Source of the DNA: an uncultured Muribaculaceae bacterium
Lineage (GTDB): Bacteria > Bacteroidota > Bacteroidia > Bacteroidales > Muribaculaceae
Direction: 5' to 3'
DNA: 64,000 nucleotides
Assembly: GCA_910587925.1 (NCBI GenBank)
Contig: CAJUOC010000004.1
Span: forward strand, 1 to 64,000
Shown: piece by piece, positions 26,707 through 34,621 of the stretch
Position numbering within the stretch: the stretch's first letter is position 1
How the letters are laid out: the number at the start of each line of letters is the position of its first letter
The notes under the pieces: generated by a model
What the model saw: the letters and a program-made list of their open reading frames with translations, nothing else
Database searches by the model: none
What the model was told of the DNA's origin: nothing
Program-made: the position numbers and the translations under genes

Positions 26707-27576
26707 ATGAATCATCACAGGATACTCTCCCTCATATCCGCCGCGGCCATCGCCGTGACCGTCGCCGCCGCCCCGCCGTCGGTGGAGTGGCGCTGCGAGG
26801 CTACCGACACCGCGGCCGTCACTGAGCTGCTTACCGGCACCGCCGCACGCCGATTTGACTCGCCAGGCGCCCGCACGGCGCATCTGGCGCGTGCCTTTAC
26901 CGGCCGGCCATACAAGGCCGGCACTCTCGAGGGCGCCGTGGAGACTCTGCGTGTCAATCTCGACAGCCTCGACTGCACCACTCTTGTCGACAATGTGATG
27001 GCGCTGTCGTACACCCTGGGCGAGCGCCGCACGGGTTGGCAAGACTTTGTATACAACCTCACCCGCCTGCGCTACCGCGGCGGCCATATCGACGGATACC
27101 CCTCGCGGCTACACTACATTGCCGACTGGGCTGTCGACAATATACACCGCGGCAATTTCGACGATGTCACCCGCGACACACCCAAGACGGTATACATGGT
27201 GCGCACCATCGACTTCATGAGCACCCACCGCGACCGCTACCCGGCGCTGGCCGACTCGGCCACGCTGGCGCGGATAAAGCGGGCCGAGGATGCCCTGCGC
27301 GGCCACCGATTCCCGTATGTGAAGACCCGCGACGCCGCCGACCGCACAGTGCTCTCGCGGCTGCGCGAGGGCGACATAGTGGCCTTTGTGAGCAATCTCA
27401 AAGACCTCGACGTGACTCACATGGGCATACTCGTGCGCGAGAGCGACGGACAGCTACACGTGCTCCACGCATCGTCGTCGCAGGGGAGCGTCGTCGTAAG
27501 CCCGCAGCCGCTGGCCGACTTCCTGCGGCGCAACCGCCAGTGGATAGGCTTCCGCGCCTTCCGCCTGCGCGACTGA
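26707..27576 (+). CDS. DUF1460 cysteine amidase (N-acetylmuramoyl-L-alanine amidase-like)
   Basis: A 289-aa exported protein with an N-terminal signal segment (LSLISAAAIAVTVAAA). It belongs to the DUF1460 family, an NlpC/P60-type papain fold. The likely nucleophile is the Cys in LDCTTLVDNVMAL, and the His is in DVTHMGILV, with ASSSQGSVVVSPQPLADF as the usual C-terminal motif. Characterised relatives split the bond between N-acetylmuramic acid and L-Ala in cell-wall fragments, so a role in peptidoglycan recycling is likely. It precedes porQ by 49 bases. The start at 26707 lies just downstream of the promoter box and gives a proper signal peptide. Confidence 0.87.
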   Translation: MNHHRILSLISAAAIAVTVAAAPPSVEWRCEATDTAAVTELLTGTAARRFDSPGARTAHLARAFTGRPYKAGTLEGAVETLRVNLDSLDCTTLVDNVMALSYTLGERRTGWQDFVYNLTRLRYRGGHIDGYPSRLHYIADWAVDNIHRGNFDDVTRDTPKTVYMVRTIDFMSTHRDRYPALADSATLARIKRAEDALRGHRFPYVKTRDAADRTVLSRLREGDIVAFVSNLKDLDVTHMGILVRESDGQLHVLHASSSQGSVVVSPQPLADFLRRNRQWIGFRAFRLRD

Positions 27577-27625
27577 CCACCCGCCGCAGACAATAATTGC
27601 CCCGCAGCTCCGTTGAAGATACATA

Positions 27626-28645
27626 ATGAAATGTAAACACATACTGACCGCCCTGCTGGCGGCGGCGGCCTGCACAGCCGCCGCGCAAGACGGCTCGTCG
27701 GGATACAACTGGCTCAACGTGACCGCCTCAAGCCGCATATACGGCCTGGGCGGCATCAACATAACACTGGTCGACGACGACATCATGTCGGCCGACCAGA
27801 ATCCCGCCCTGCTCGGAGCGGAGCAGAGCGGCCAGGTGGCCGTCGACTACATGCGCTACCTGGGCGGCTCCAACTTTGCAGGCGCCCGCTACGCCCACAG
27901 CGCCGGCGAGCGCGGCGCCTGGAGCGTCGGGCTGCGCTACCTGGGCTACGGCTCTGTCAAGGAGACTCTGCCCGACGGCACACATGTGGGCGACTTCGCC
28001 CCGAAAGATGTCGCCTTCGGCGGCACGTACTCCCACGACTTCACCGACCGCCTGCGCGGCGGCGTGAGCCTGCGCATGCTGTACAGCAGCTACGCCGAGT
28101 ACACGGCATTTGCCCTCTCGACCGACATCGGCCTCAACTATTACAATCCCGATCGCGACCTGTCGCTGGGCGTGGTACTGGCTAATGTCGGCGGCCAGAT
28201 CAAGCGCTTTGATCAGGCATACGACCGCCTGCCCTTCGATATACGGCTCGGGTGGTCGCAGTCATTCGGCAACTTCCCGGTGCGCTTTTCCGTCACGGCG
28301 TGGAATCTCACCAAGTGGCACCTCCCGTATGTCGACGCCGGCGACGGCTCGGCGGAGTCGGAGCCCGAGGTAAAGGACTCCTTTGGCAGCAACCTCTTCC
28401 GCCACCTGGTATTCGGAGCCGACCTCATCTCATCAAAAAACTTCTATCTCGGCATAGGATACAATTACAAGACGCGCACCGACATGTCGACCTACTCGCG
28501 CAAATTCTTCTCGGGATGGTCGGTCGCCGGCGGCCTGCGCGCGCGGGCCTTCAACCTGGGCCTGGCGCTCGCACAGCCTCACTCGGGCGCCACTACGTTT
28601 ATGGTAAACCTCACTCTGAGTCTCAACGACCTGCTCAACAGATGA
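27626..28645 (+). CDS. porQ: PorQ-family outer-membrane protein (type IX secretion)
   Basis: A 339-aa outer-membrane beta-barrel protein with signal peptide (CKHILTALLAAAACTAAAQ). The N-terminal stretch (NVTASSRIYGLGGINITLVDDDIMSADQNPALLG) is the PorQ signature, followed by alternating barrel strands to the C-terminus. In Porphyromonas gingivalis PorQ is part of the type IX secretion system attachment complex. PorQ homologues followed by cmk also occur in Bacteroidales without the full system, so presence alone does not prove type IX secretion here. The stop overlaps the cmk start (ATGA). Confidence 0.88.
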   Translation: MKCKHILTALLAAAACTAAAQDGSSGYNWLNVTASSRIYGLGGINITLVDDDIMSADQNPALLGAEQSGQVAVDYMRYLGGSNFAGARYAHSAGERGAWSVGLRYLGYGSVKETLPDGTHVGDFAPKDVAFGGTYSHDFTDRLRGGVSLRMLYSSYAEYTAFALSTDIGLNYYNPDRDLSLGVVLANVGGQIKRFDQAYDRLPFDIRLGWSQSFGNFPVRFSVTAWNLTKWHLPYVDAGDGSAESEPEVKDSFGSNLFRHLVFGADLISSKNFYLGIGYNYKTRTDMSTYSRKFFSGWSVAGGLRARAFNLGLALAQPHSGATTFMVNLTLSLNDLLNR

Positions 28646-29361
28646 ACACCCCCACCTCACCCCGCATCATCGTGGCCATCGACGGCTTCTCGTCGTCGGG
28701 CAAGAGCACCATGGCGCGCCGCCTGGCGTCGGCCGTGGGCTACCGCTATATCGACTCCGGCGCCATGTACCGCGCCGTCACCCTCTACGCCCTCGAGCAC
28801 GACCTCTGCGGCCCCGGCGGCGAGGGGCTCGACGCCGACGGCCTGGCCGCCGCCCTGCCCGGCATCACCATCGACTTTGCACCGCAGCCCGACGGCTCGC
28901 AGCATACCCTGCTCGACGGCCGCGACGTCGAGAGCGAGATACGCTTGCTGCGCGTGTCGGAGGCTGTGTCGCCCGTGGCGGCTCTGCCGGCGGTGCGACG
29001 TCGCCTCACGGCCATGCAGCAGGAGCTGGGCCGGGGGCGCGGCATCGTCATGGACGGCCGCGACATCGGCACCACCGTATTTCCCGACGCCGAGCTTAAG
29101 ATTTACCTCGACGCATCGGCCGAGACCCGCGCCCGCCGCCGCTTCACAGAGCTGATGGCCAAGGGTGCCGGCGAGGTGTCGTATGAGGAAGTGCTGGCCA
29201 ATGTGGTACACCGCGACGAGATCGACCGCACCCGCGCCGAGAGCCCGCTGCGCCGCGCCGACGATGCCATCGGCCTGGACAACTCGTCCATGACTCTCGA
29301 GGAGCAAGACCGCTGGCTGCTCGAGCGATTTGACCACACCATACAATCGCTGCGCCGGTGA
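28642..29361 (+). CDS. cmk: Cytidylate kinase
   Basis: Cmk phosphorylates CMP and dCMP using ATP. The 239-aa protein begins with the P-loop IVAIDGFSSSGKSTMA, followed by IDSGAMYRAVTL and the substrate and LID segments MDGRDIGTTVFPDA and SAETRARRRF, all typical. The ATG at 28642 overlaps the porQ stop by four bases; a much longer frame upstream runs antisense-like through porQ and is not real. The stop TGA overlaps the ispH start codon (TGATG). Residues 155-180 form the usual CMP-binding insert of the family. Confidence 0.97.
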   Translation: MNTPTSPRIIVAIDGFSSSGKSTMARRLASAVGYRYIDSGAMYRAVTLYALEHDLCGPGGEGLDADGLAAALPGITIDFAPQPDGSQHTLLDGRDVESEIRLLRVSEAVSPVAALPAVRRRLTAMQQELGRGRGIVMDGRDIGTTVFPDAELKIYLDASAETRARRRFTELMAKGAGEVSYEEVLANVVHRDEIDRTRAESPLRRADDAIGLDNSSMTLEEQDRWLLERFDHTIQSLRR

Positions 29362-30221
29362 TGCCCGCGGTCGAGATTGACGAGCGGTCGGGCTTCTGCT
29401 TCGGGGTGGTCACGGCCATACAGAAGGCCGAGAGCGAGCTCGACGCCGCCGGCTCGCTCTACTGCCTGGGCGACATCGTGCACAATGGCAGCGAGGTCGA
29501 GCGCCTGCGCCGGCGCGGCCTGCGCACCATCTCCCACGCCGACCTGGAGCACCTGCGCGGCGTGAAGGTGCTCCTGCGTGCCCATGGCGAGCCGCCCTCG
29601 ACATATGCGACCGCCCGCCGCAACGGCATCGAGATCATCGATGCCACCTGTCCAGTAGTGCTCAAGCTCCAGCAGCGCATCAAGGCCGCCCACGACAGCG
29701 GTGTGCCGCAGATTGTGATATACGGCCAGCGCGGCCACGCCGAGGTCAACGGCCTGGTGGGTCAGACCGACGGCCGTGCCATAGTGGTGGAGGATGCCGC
29801 CGGGCTCGACGCCATCGACTTCAGCCGCGACATAGCGCTGTACTCGCAGACCACCAAGAGCCTCGAGGGATTTGAGCACATCGCCGCCGAGATACGCGCC
29901 CGCCTGCTCCCCGGCGCGCGCCTCACATCCTACGACACCATCTGCCGCCAGGTGGCCGGCCGCGTGGAGCATCTGCGCGGGTTTGCCGCCTCACACTCGG
30001 CGGTGATTTTCGTGGCCGGCGCCAAGAGCTCCAACGGCCGCATCCTCTACGGCCACTGCCGCGAGGTAAACCCCGCCACCTACCTCATCGCCGAGCCCGA
30101 CCAGCTGCAGGCCGACTGGCTGCGCGGCGCCGACTCTATCGGCATATGCGGCGCCACATCCACGCCGCGCCATCTGATGGAGGCTGTGCGCGCCCGGGTA
30201 TTCGAGCTGCTTGAGTCATGA
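29361..30221 (+). CDS. ispH: 4-hydroxy-3-methylbut-2-enyl diphosphate reductase
   Basis: IspH (LytB) performs the last step of the MEP isoprenoid pathway, reducing HMBPP to IPP and DMAPP with an iron-sulfur cluster. The 286-aa protein has the three cluster cysteines in SGFCFGVV, DATCPVV and DTICRQV, plus the HGE motif (LRAHGEPPS) and the conserved SSNGRIL stretch. The ATG at 29361 overlaps the cmk stop; a GTG one codon upstream is possible. Its stop overlaps the next start (ATGA), so the whole group is translationally coupled. Confidence 0.96.
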   Translation: MPAVEIDERSGFCFGVVTAIQKAESELDAAGSLYCLGDIVHNGSEVERLRRRGLRTISHADLEHLRGVKVLLRAHGEPPSTYATARRNGIEIIDATCPVVLKLQQRIKAAHDSGVPQIVIYGQRGHAEVNGLVGQTDGRAIVVEDAAGLDAIDFSRDIALYSQTTKSLEGFEHIAAEIRARLLPGARLTSYDTICRQVAGRVEHLRGFAASHSAVIFVAGAKSSNGRILYGHCREVNPATYLIAEPDQLQADWLRGADSIGICGATSTPRHLMEAVRARVFELLES

Positions 30222-30712
30222 ACGACTTCATCGCCATCGACGTCGAGACGGCCAATTTCGAGCCGTCGAGCATCTGCGCCATCGGTGCCGTCAAGGTGGT
30301 CGACCGCGTGATTGTCGACTCGCGGTACTCGCTGGTGCGCCCCGAGCCCGACTATTACACCGGCCGCTGCACGGCCGTGCACGGCCTGACGGATGCCGAC
30401 ACGGCCTGCGCGCCGACATTCGGCACCGTGTGGAGCGAGTGGGAGGAGTGGCTGGCCGGCTTCCGCCTCATCGCCCACAACGCACGCTTCGACCGCGGCT
30501 GCATCGCCGCTGCCTGCCGCGTCTACGGGCTGGAAGCGCCCGCCGACTGGGGCTGCACACTTGTGGCGGCGCGGCGGCTCATCCCCCGCTATGTATTGCC
30601 ATCGAAGTCGCTCGACAGCCTCGCCGACTTCTTCGGCATCCCGCTCGAGCATCACCACAATGCTCTCGACGACGCCACCGCCTGCGCCAAAATCTGCCTG
30701 GCGCTGCACTGA
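30218..30712 (+). CDS. DEDDh 3'-5' exonuclease (DnaQ/RNase T-like)
   Basis: A compact 164-aa exonuclease with a complete DEDDh active site: Asp8 and Glu10 (FIAIDVETANF), Asp92 (HNARFD) and His147/Asp152 (HHHNALDDAT). It matches the stand-alone exonuclease subfamily related to DNA polymerase III epsilon and could act in proofreading, repair or RNA trimming. It has no other domain. It is the last gene of the porQ-cmk-ispH group, overlapping ispH by four bases, and is followed by a weak hairpin with eight T. Confidence 0.9.
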   Translation: MNDFIAIDVETANFEPSSICAIGAVKVVDRVIVDSRYSLVRPEPDYYTGRCTAVHGLTDADTACAPTFGTVWSEWEEWLAGFRLIAHNARFDRGCIAAACRVYGLEAPADWGCTLVAARRLIPRYVLPSKSLDSLADFFGIPLEHHHNALDDATACAKICLALH

Positions 30713-30723
30713 GCGTTTTTTTT
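30701..30723 (+). terminator. Weak terminator after the exonuclease gene
   Basis: GCGCT (30701-30705) can pair with AGCGT (30712-30716, one G-T pair), followed by a run of eight T to 30723. The stem is short, so efficiency is uncertain; it overlaps the end of the coding region. Confidence 0.4.
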
Positions 30724-30733
30724 GCCCGGCATT

Positions 30734-30751
30734 GAGTGTCGGCCGACACTC
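30734..30751. promoter_or_regulatory. Perfect 18-bp palindrome upstream of the beta-helix protein gene
   Basis: GAGTGTCGGCCGACACTC is a perfect inverted repeat without a loop and lies about 50 bases before the ATG at 30800. It could be an operator for a dimeric repressor or activator. In RNA it would extend by a U-G and two A-U pairs. It overlaps the TTGAGTG motif that is shared with the next paralogue's upstream region. Confidence 0.5.
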
Positions 30752-30799
30752 GATTGTATATTCATGTACCGCAACTCTTGTACATAATATCCAATCTAT

Positions 30800-32695
30800 A
30801 TGACCAGACTATCATTTTTCAGTGCATTTATCGGATGCGCCATGACTGTATGGGCGCAGCAGACTGTATTTATCGGCGCCCAGGGATACGACGATCTCGC
30901 CACAGCCGTGGCAGCCGCCGACGACGGCGACGTCATCACCGTGAAGGCCGACCAGACCCTGTCGGGCGCCCGTATCACCGTGACTCCCGGCGACTCCCGC
31001 GCCATCACCATCAAAGGCGAGGGCGACACCAAAGTCAAGCTCACCCGCGACAGCAAAAACAAAAACCTGCTCTTCCTGCTCAACGGCGGCGACATCACCT
31101 TTGAAAATCTCGTCTTCGACAACAATCACGTCGACAAGGCCATGATTGAGGCTAATGACGGCTCCATCCTCCACATGCAGGGATGCGACCTCCTCAACTC
31201 CGTCAACAAGGGCGTGCAGATCAAGACCACAGCCACTCTCGCCGACATCACAGCCTCGGGCAGCACGTCCGACGACAAGACCGCCACAATCCTTGTAGGC
31301 GCCGGCGACAAGCTCACCATCTCGGGCAATGCCGACTACGACATGTATCTCGAGAATACCTACAAATTCTATCAGGGCGAGAGCCTCACGGGCCGCGTAG
31401 CCATCAAGCTGCCTCAAGACAAGTACAACGACGGCCGCGTCGTGTGCCAGTCGGTGCCGGCCGAGGGGGTATATACCCTGGCTGGCGCGCCCGGCGACAA
31501 TTACGCCTTCGAAATCATCAACTCGCAGCTCACGGTGGTAAGGTATGTCATCAAAAACGAAAACTCCGGCGTAAACTACCGCACCGTGATGGACGCATAC
31601 ACTGCCGTAAAGGGCATTTCCGACGAGGCTGTCACATTCTCGGTACTCGACAACGCCGATGTGACCGACCGCATCGGAGATGTCGCCGACGGAAAGAATT
31701 TCGACATCACTTTCCGCGGCATCAAGCCCGAGGTGACACTCACCAAGAAATTCAACAATAAGATATTTGTCAGCAACAATCAAAACCTCACTTTTGAGAA
31801 TCTCACCCTCGATTGCAACGGCAGCACCCGCGACGGCGACTTCGAGGTGAGCATGCGCACCCTCACCATGCGCGGCGTCAAGATTACCAACAGCGCTGCC
31901 GCCGCAGGTTTATTCAAGGTAAAGGAAGGGGCCCGTACACTCGTGCTCGACGGAGTGACCGCTGAAAACTGCACCGCGCCGGTCATCGACCTTAACGGTC
32001 GCCTGCGCCTGAGCGGCAACACCGGCTTCAGCATCAATGTGGCCAATGCCGGCGCCACCATCACCGCTGCCGGCGAGCTCACCAATGCCGGGCCCATCGC
32101 CATCATCCCCACCGCGCTCACCCTCGCCACAGGCACCGTGCTCGTAAAGGACTGCGACGACGCCGCGCGCTTCACGCTGGCCGATACCGAAGACTGGACT
32201 CTCGCAGCCGAGGGCGGCAACCTGGTGGCCGCGCCCGCTCCGCTCACCATCGGCGATCCCGCTGTAGAGAGCGAGGGCTGCTATCTGCATCAGCCCGGCT
32301 CCGACATCATCATCGTGCCCGCAGGCAAGGTGGGCATCATCCGGTTTGACCTCGCCGAGGGCACATCGCTCCGCTACCGCTTCACCCCCTATGTGGCTGT
32401 CGTCGCCGAGGGCGATGCCCCCGCGTGGAGCGACTACGACCATGCCGCCGGCATCGCCCTTCCCGCCGCCGGCACCATCGACCTGCAGCTCACAAAGGGC
32501 GAGCGTACCGGCGCCCGCACCATGTATGTCTACGACAATCCCGAGCTCACCGGCATCACCGACGCCGCTGTCGACGCCGCCGCTCCCGCGCGCTACTACG
32601 ACCTGCGCGGCATCGAAGTGACCGGCACCGACATGCGCCCCGGCATCTACATCGAGCGCCGCGGCTCGTCGGCACGCCGCATCGTCGTGCGCTGA
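30800..32695 (+). CDS. Secreted beta-helix-like protein, paralogue 1
   Basis: A 631-aa exported protein with signal peptide (TRLSFFSAFIGCAMTVWAQ). Directly after cleavage it has QQTVFIGAQGYDDLATAV, then strand-rich repeats (ITIKGEG, LLFLLNGGDITFENLVFDNN, and similar rungs) typical of a right-handed parallel beta-helix in the pectate-lyase-like superfamily, but no catalytic motif. The C-terminus (GIEVTGTDMRPGIYIERRGSSARRIVVR) resembles a sorting or anchoring domain as in the large protein at 22344. It is a clear paralogue of the gene at 32840 and about 95 residues longer, mainly from a C-terminal lectin-like segment. Function unknown; surface or secreted adhesin or glycan binder is a guess. 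Confidence 0.75.
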   Translation: MTRLSFFSAFIGCAMTVWAQQTVFIGAQGYDDLATAVAAADDGDVITVKADQTLSGARITVTPGDSRAITIKGEGDTKVKLTRDSKNKNLLFLLNGGDITFENLVFDNNHVDKAMIEANDGSILHMQGCDLLNSVNKGVQIKTTATLADITASGSTSDDKTATILVGAGDKLTISGNADYDMYLENTYKFYQGESLTGRVAIKLPQDKYNDGRVVCQSVPAEGVYTLAGAPGDNYAFEIINSQLTVVRYVIKNENSGVNYRTVMDAYTAVKGISDEAVTFSVLDNADVTDRIGDVADGKNFDITFRGIKPEVTLTKKFNNKIFVSNNQNLTFENLTLDCNGSTRDGDFEVSMRTLTMRGVKITNSAAAAGLFKVKEGARTLVLDGVTAENCTAPVIDLNGRLRLSGNTGFSINVANAGATITAAGELTNAGPIAIIPTALTLATGTVLVKDCDDAARFTLADTEDWTLAAEGGNLVAAPAPLTIGDPAVESEGCYLHQPGSDIIIVPAGKVGIIRFDLAEGTSLRYRFTPYVAVVAEGDAPAWSDYDHAAGIALPAAGTIDLQLTKGERTGARTMYVYDNPELTGITDAAVDAAAPARYYDLRGIEVTGTDMRPGIYIERRGSSARRIVVR

Positions 32696-32720
32696 TTGCC
32701 GCCACGAGCGACCGCATCCG

Positions 32721-32760
32721 GGCGGAGCCTCACTTCAAAAGCGAGGCTCCGCCTGCATTT
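32721..32760 (+). terminator. Intrinsic terminator between the two paralogues
   Basis: GGCGGAGCCTC (32721-32731) pairs with GAGGCTCCGCC (32743-32753), followed within four bases by a T run. The two paralogues are therefore separate transcripts. Confidence 0.85.
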
Positions 32761-32839
32761 TTTTACGCAGCGGTTGAGTGGCCGGGGACGCACACGCGTA
32801 TTTATCAGCAAAGAAACCCAAAAAACTAACTAAACCACC

Positions 32840-34450
32840 ATGAAGAAATTCTACACCATGCTGAGCGTACTGCTCGCCGGAGCCATGACTCTGTCGGCGC
32901 AGCAGACCGTATTTATCGGCACCACCGGCTACGACGACATCGCCGCAGCCGTCGCAGCCGCTGCCGAGGGCGACGTCATCACCGTCAAAGCCGACCAGAC
33001 TTTCGCAGGCAAGCGTATCGACTTGGTAAGCAAGCAGCTCACCATCAAGGGCGAGGGCAATGTCAAGCTCATCCGCGGCGAGGGCAACATCAACAACATG
33101 TTTTTTCTCTGCGACAAAGGGCAGGTCAATTTTGAAAATCTCACCTTCGACGGCTCGTCGGTCGAAGGCACCAAACAGGCATTCATCGAGGCAAAGAACG
33201 GCTGCGTGACCGCCATCAAAGACTGCACCTTTGCCAACGCCACCTTCAAGGCCGTGCAGGTAAAGGCACCCGTGACCCTTACCAACGTAAAGGCTGTCAA
33301 CTGCTCCGCTCCCGAAGGCAGCGGCACATTCTACGTAGGTGAGAACAACAAATTTACCGTAGCCGGTACCGCCGACTATACCATCTTTATCGAGAAAGGT
33401 TTCAGCATCATGCAGGGCGAGAATCTCTCGGGCAAGGTGAGCATCAAGCTCCCCGCCGACAAGTTTACCGTGGGCTACACCGTGGTGAAAGGCGGCTCCG
33501 ACCCCTCGCTCTTCGCTCTTGTCGACGCTCCCGAGGGCTATGTGCTCGAGGCTAAGGACGGCAACCTCGTGATGGCTTACAGCAAGCCCGTGATAAAGAA
33601 CGAGTCGACCGGCGCGAGCTACACCTCTGTCGACGCAGCTCTCGCTGCCGCCGTGGCCAATGAAGACGGCTCGCCCGTAGTGCTCACCCTCCTGGAGAGC
33701 ACCACCGTGGCCGACCGCATGGGCGCTCAGAAATTCCCCATCACCATCAAGGCCGCTGCCGAGGACATCGTGCTCACCAAGAATTTTGCCAACAAACTCT
33801 TTGTCAGCAACAACTCCGACCTCACCTTTGAGGGCATCACTCTCGACTGCGCCGACAAAAACGAGAAGTTTGCCAACGAGTTTGAGGCCAACCAGAACAA
33901 TGCCACACTCGCATTTGTCAACTGCAAAATCATCAACTGCAACGCCACCACCTACGTATTCAGCGTGAAGGAAGGCAACCGCACCTTGCTGCTCGACAAC
34001 ACCACCGGCGAGACTGTCACCGCTCCCAACGGCGTGAACCTCAACGGTAAGATTGTCCTCAAAGGCAACACCAACTTCAGCATCACCAAGGCCAACGGCG
34101 ACGCAAAAATCAGCGTCGACGGCGCCCTGACCAACGAGGCTCCCATCGCACTGTCGCTGCCCGTCGAGGTACCCGCCAAGGGCGACATCATCGTATACGG
34201 CTGCGAGGACGCATCCAAGTTTACCATCGACCTCGAGGGCTGGGTACTCGCAGCTGCCGAGGGCAATCTCGTGCTGGCCGAGAAGGTAGTCGACGGCATC
34301 GCCGGCATCGCCGCCGATGCCGACACCACTGTCGACGTATACAATATGCAGGGCATCCGCGTCAAGGCCGGTGTGGCAGCCGAGGCTGCCGCCGAGGGCC
34401 TCGCTCCCGGCATGTACATCGCCGGCGGCCGCAAGATCGTCGTGCGCTGA
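32840..34450 (+). CDS. Secreted beta-helix-like protein, paralogue 2
   Basis: A 536-aa exported protein with signal peptide (KKFYTMLSVLLAGAMTLSAQ). It shares with its upstream neighbour the mature N-terminus QQTVFIGTTGYDDIAAAV, the GDVITVKADQTF segment, a string of ITIKGEG/FENLTFDG rungs, the two-part repeat structure (a second half starting IKNESTGASYTSVDAALAAA resembles the first) and a C-terminal domain ending GMYIAGGRKIVVR. The internal duplication suggests two consecutive solenoid segments. No enzyme motif is seen. It appears to be a product of tandem gene duplication, with its own promoter region and terminator. Confidence 0.75.
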   Translation: MKKFYTMLSVLLAGAMTLSAQQTVFIGTTGYDDIAAAVAAAAEGDVITVKADQTFAGKRIDLVSKQLTIKGEGNVKLIRGEGNINNMFFLCDKGQVNFENLTFDGSSVEGTKQAFIEAKNGCVTAIKDCTFANATFKAVQVKAPVTLTNVKAVNCSAPEGSGTFYVGENNKFTVAGTADYTIFIEKGFSIMQGENLSGKVSIKLPADKFTVGYTVVKGGSDPSLFALVDAPEGYVLEAKDGNLVMAYSKPVIKNESTGASYTSVDAALAAAVANEDGSPVVLTLLESTTVADRMGAQKFPITIKAAAEDIVLTKNFANKLFVSNNSDLTFEGITLDCADKNEKFANEFEANQNNATLAFVNCKIINCNATTYVFSVKEGNRTLLLDNTTGETVTAPNGVNLNGKIVLKGNTNFSITKANGDAKISVDGALTNEAPIALSLPVEVPAKGDIIVYGCEDASKFTIDLEGWVLAAAEGNLVLAEKVVDGIAGIAADADTTVDVYNMQGIRVKAGVAAEAAAEGLAPGMYIAGGRKIVVR

Positions 34451-34477
34451 TACCGACACACACACTGTCAAAAGCTG

Positions 34478-34517
34478 AAAGACAGGCCCGACCTCCATCA
34501 GGCGGGCCTGTCTTTTT
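34478..34517 (+). terminator. Intrinsic terminator of paralogue 2
   Basis: AAAGACAGGCCCG (34478-34490) pairs perfectly with CGGGCCTGTCTTT (34503-34515), followed by T. It isolates the polysaccharide utilization locus from upstream transcription. Confidence 0.9.
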
Positions 34518-34563
34518 ATGATTTTTTAAGATTCGTTCAGCTAAATATTCTTTAGCCGCGCTG

Positions 34564-34571
34564 TAAATTTG
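34564..34571 (+). promoter_or_regulatory. -7 box of the membrane AraC-type regulator
   Basis: TAAATTTG matches TAnnTTTG. Transcription from about 34576 gives a leader of roughly 46 nt and supports translation from the TTG codon at 34622, because no ATG lies between the box and the signal peptide. Confidence 0.62.
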
Positions 34572-34621
34572 CATTTAAGATACAGCTCAGTGCTCTCCTT
34601 AAATCCGATACCGATACGCAA

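Noticed and set aside
28252..28641. N-terminal 130-codon extension of cmk
   Set aside because: It overlaps porQ in another frame; the conserved kinase fold begins at the ATG at 28642, which overlaps the porQ stop in the usual coupled way.
32735..34498. Minus-strand open frame opposite paralogue 2
   Set aside because: No start signal, no family motif, and it spans two terminators of the plus-strand gene.
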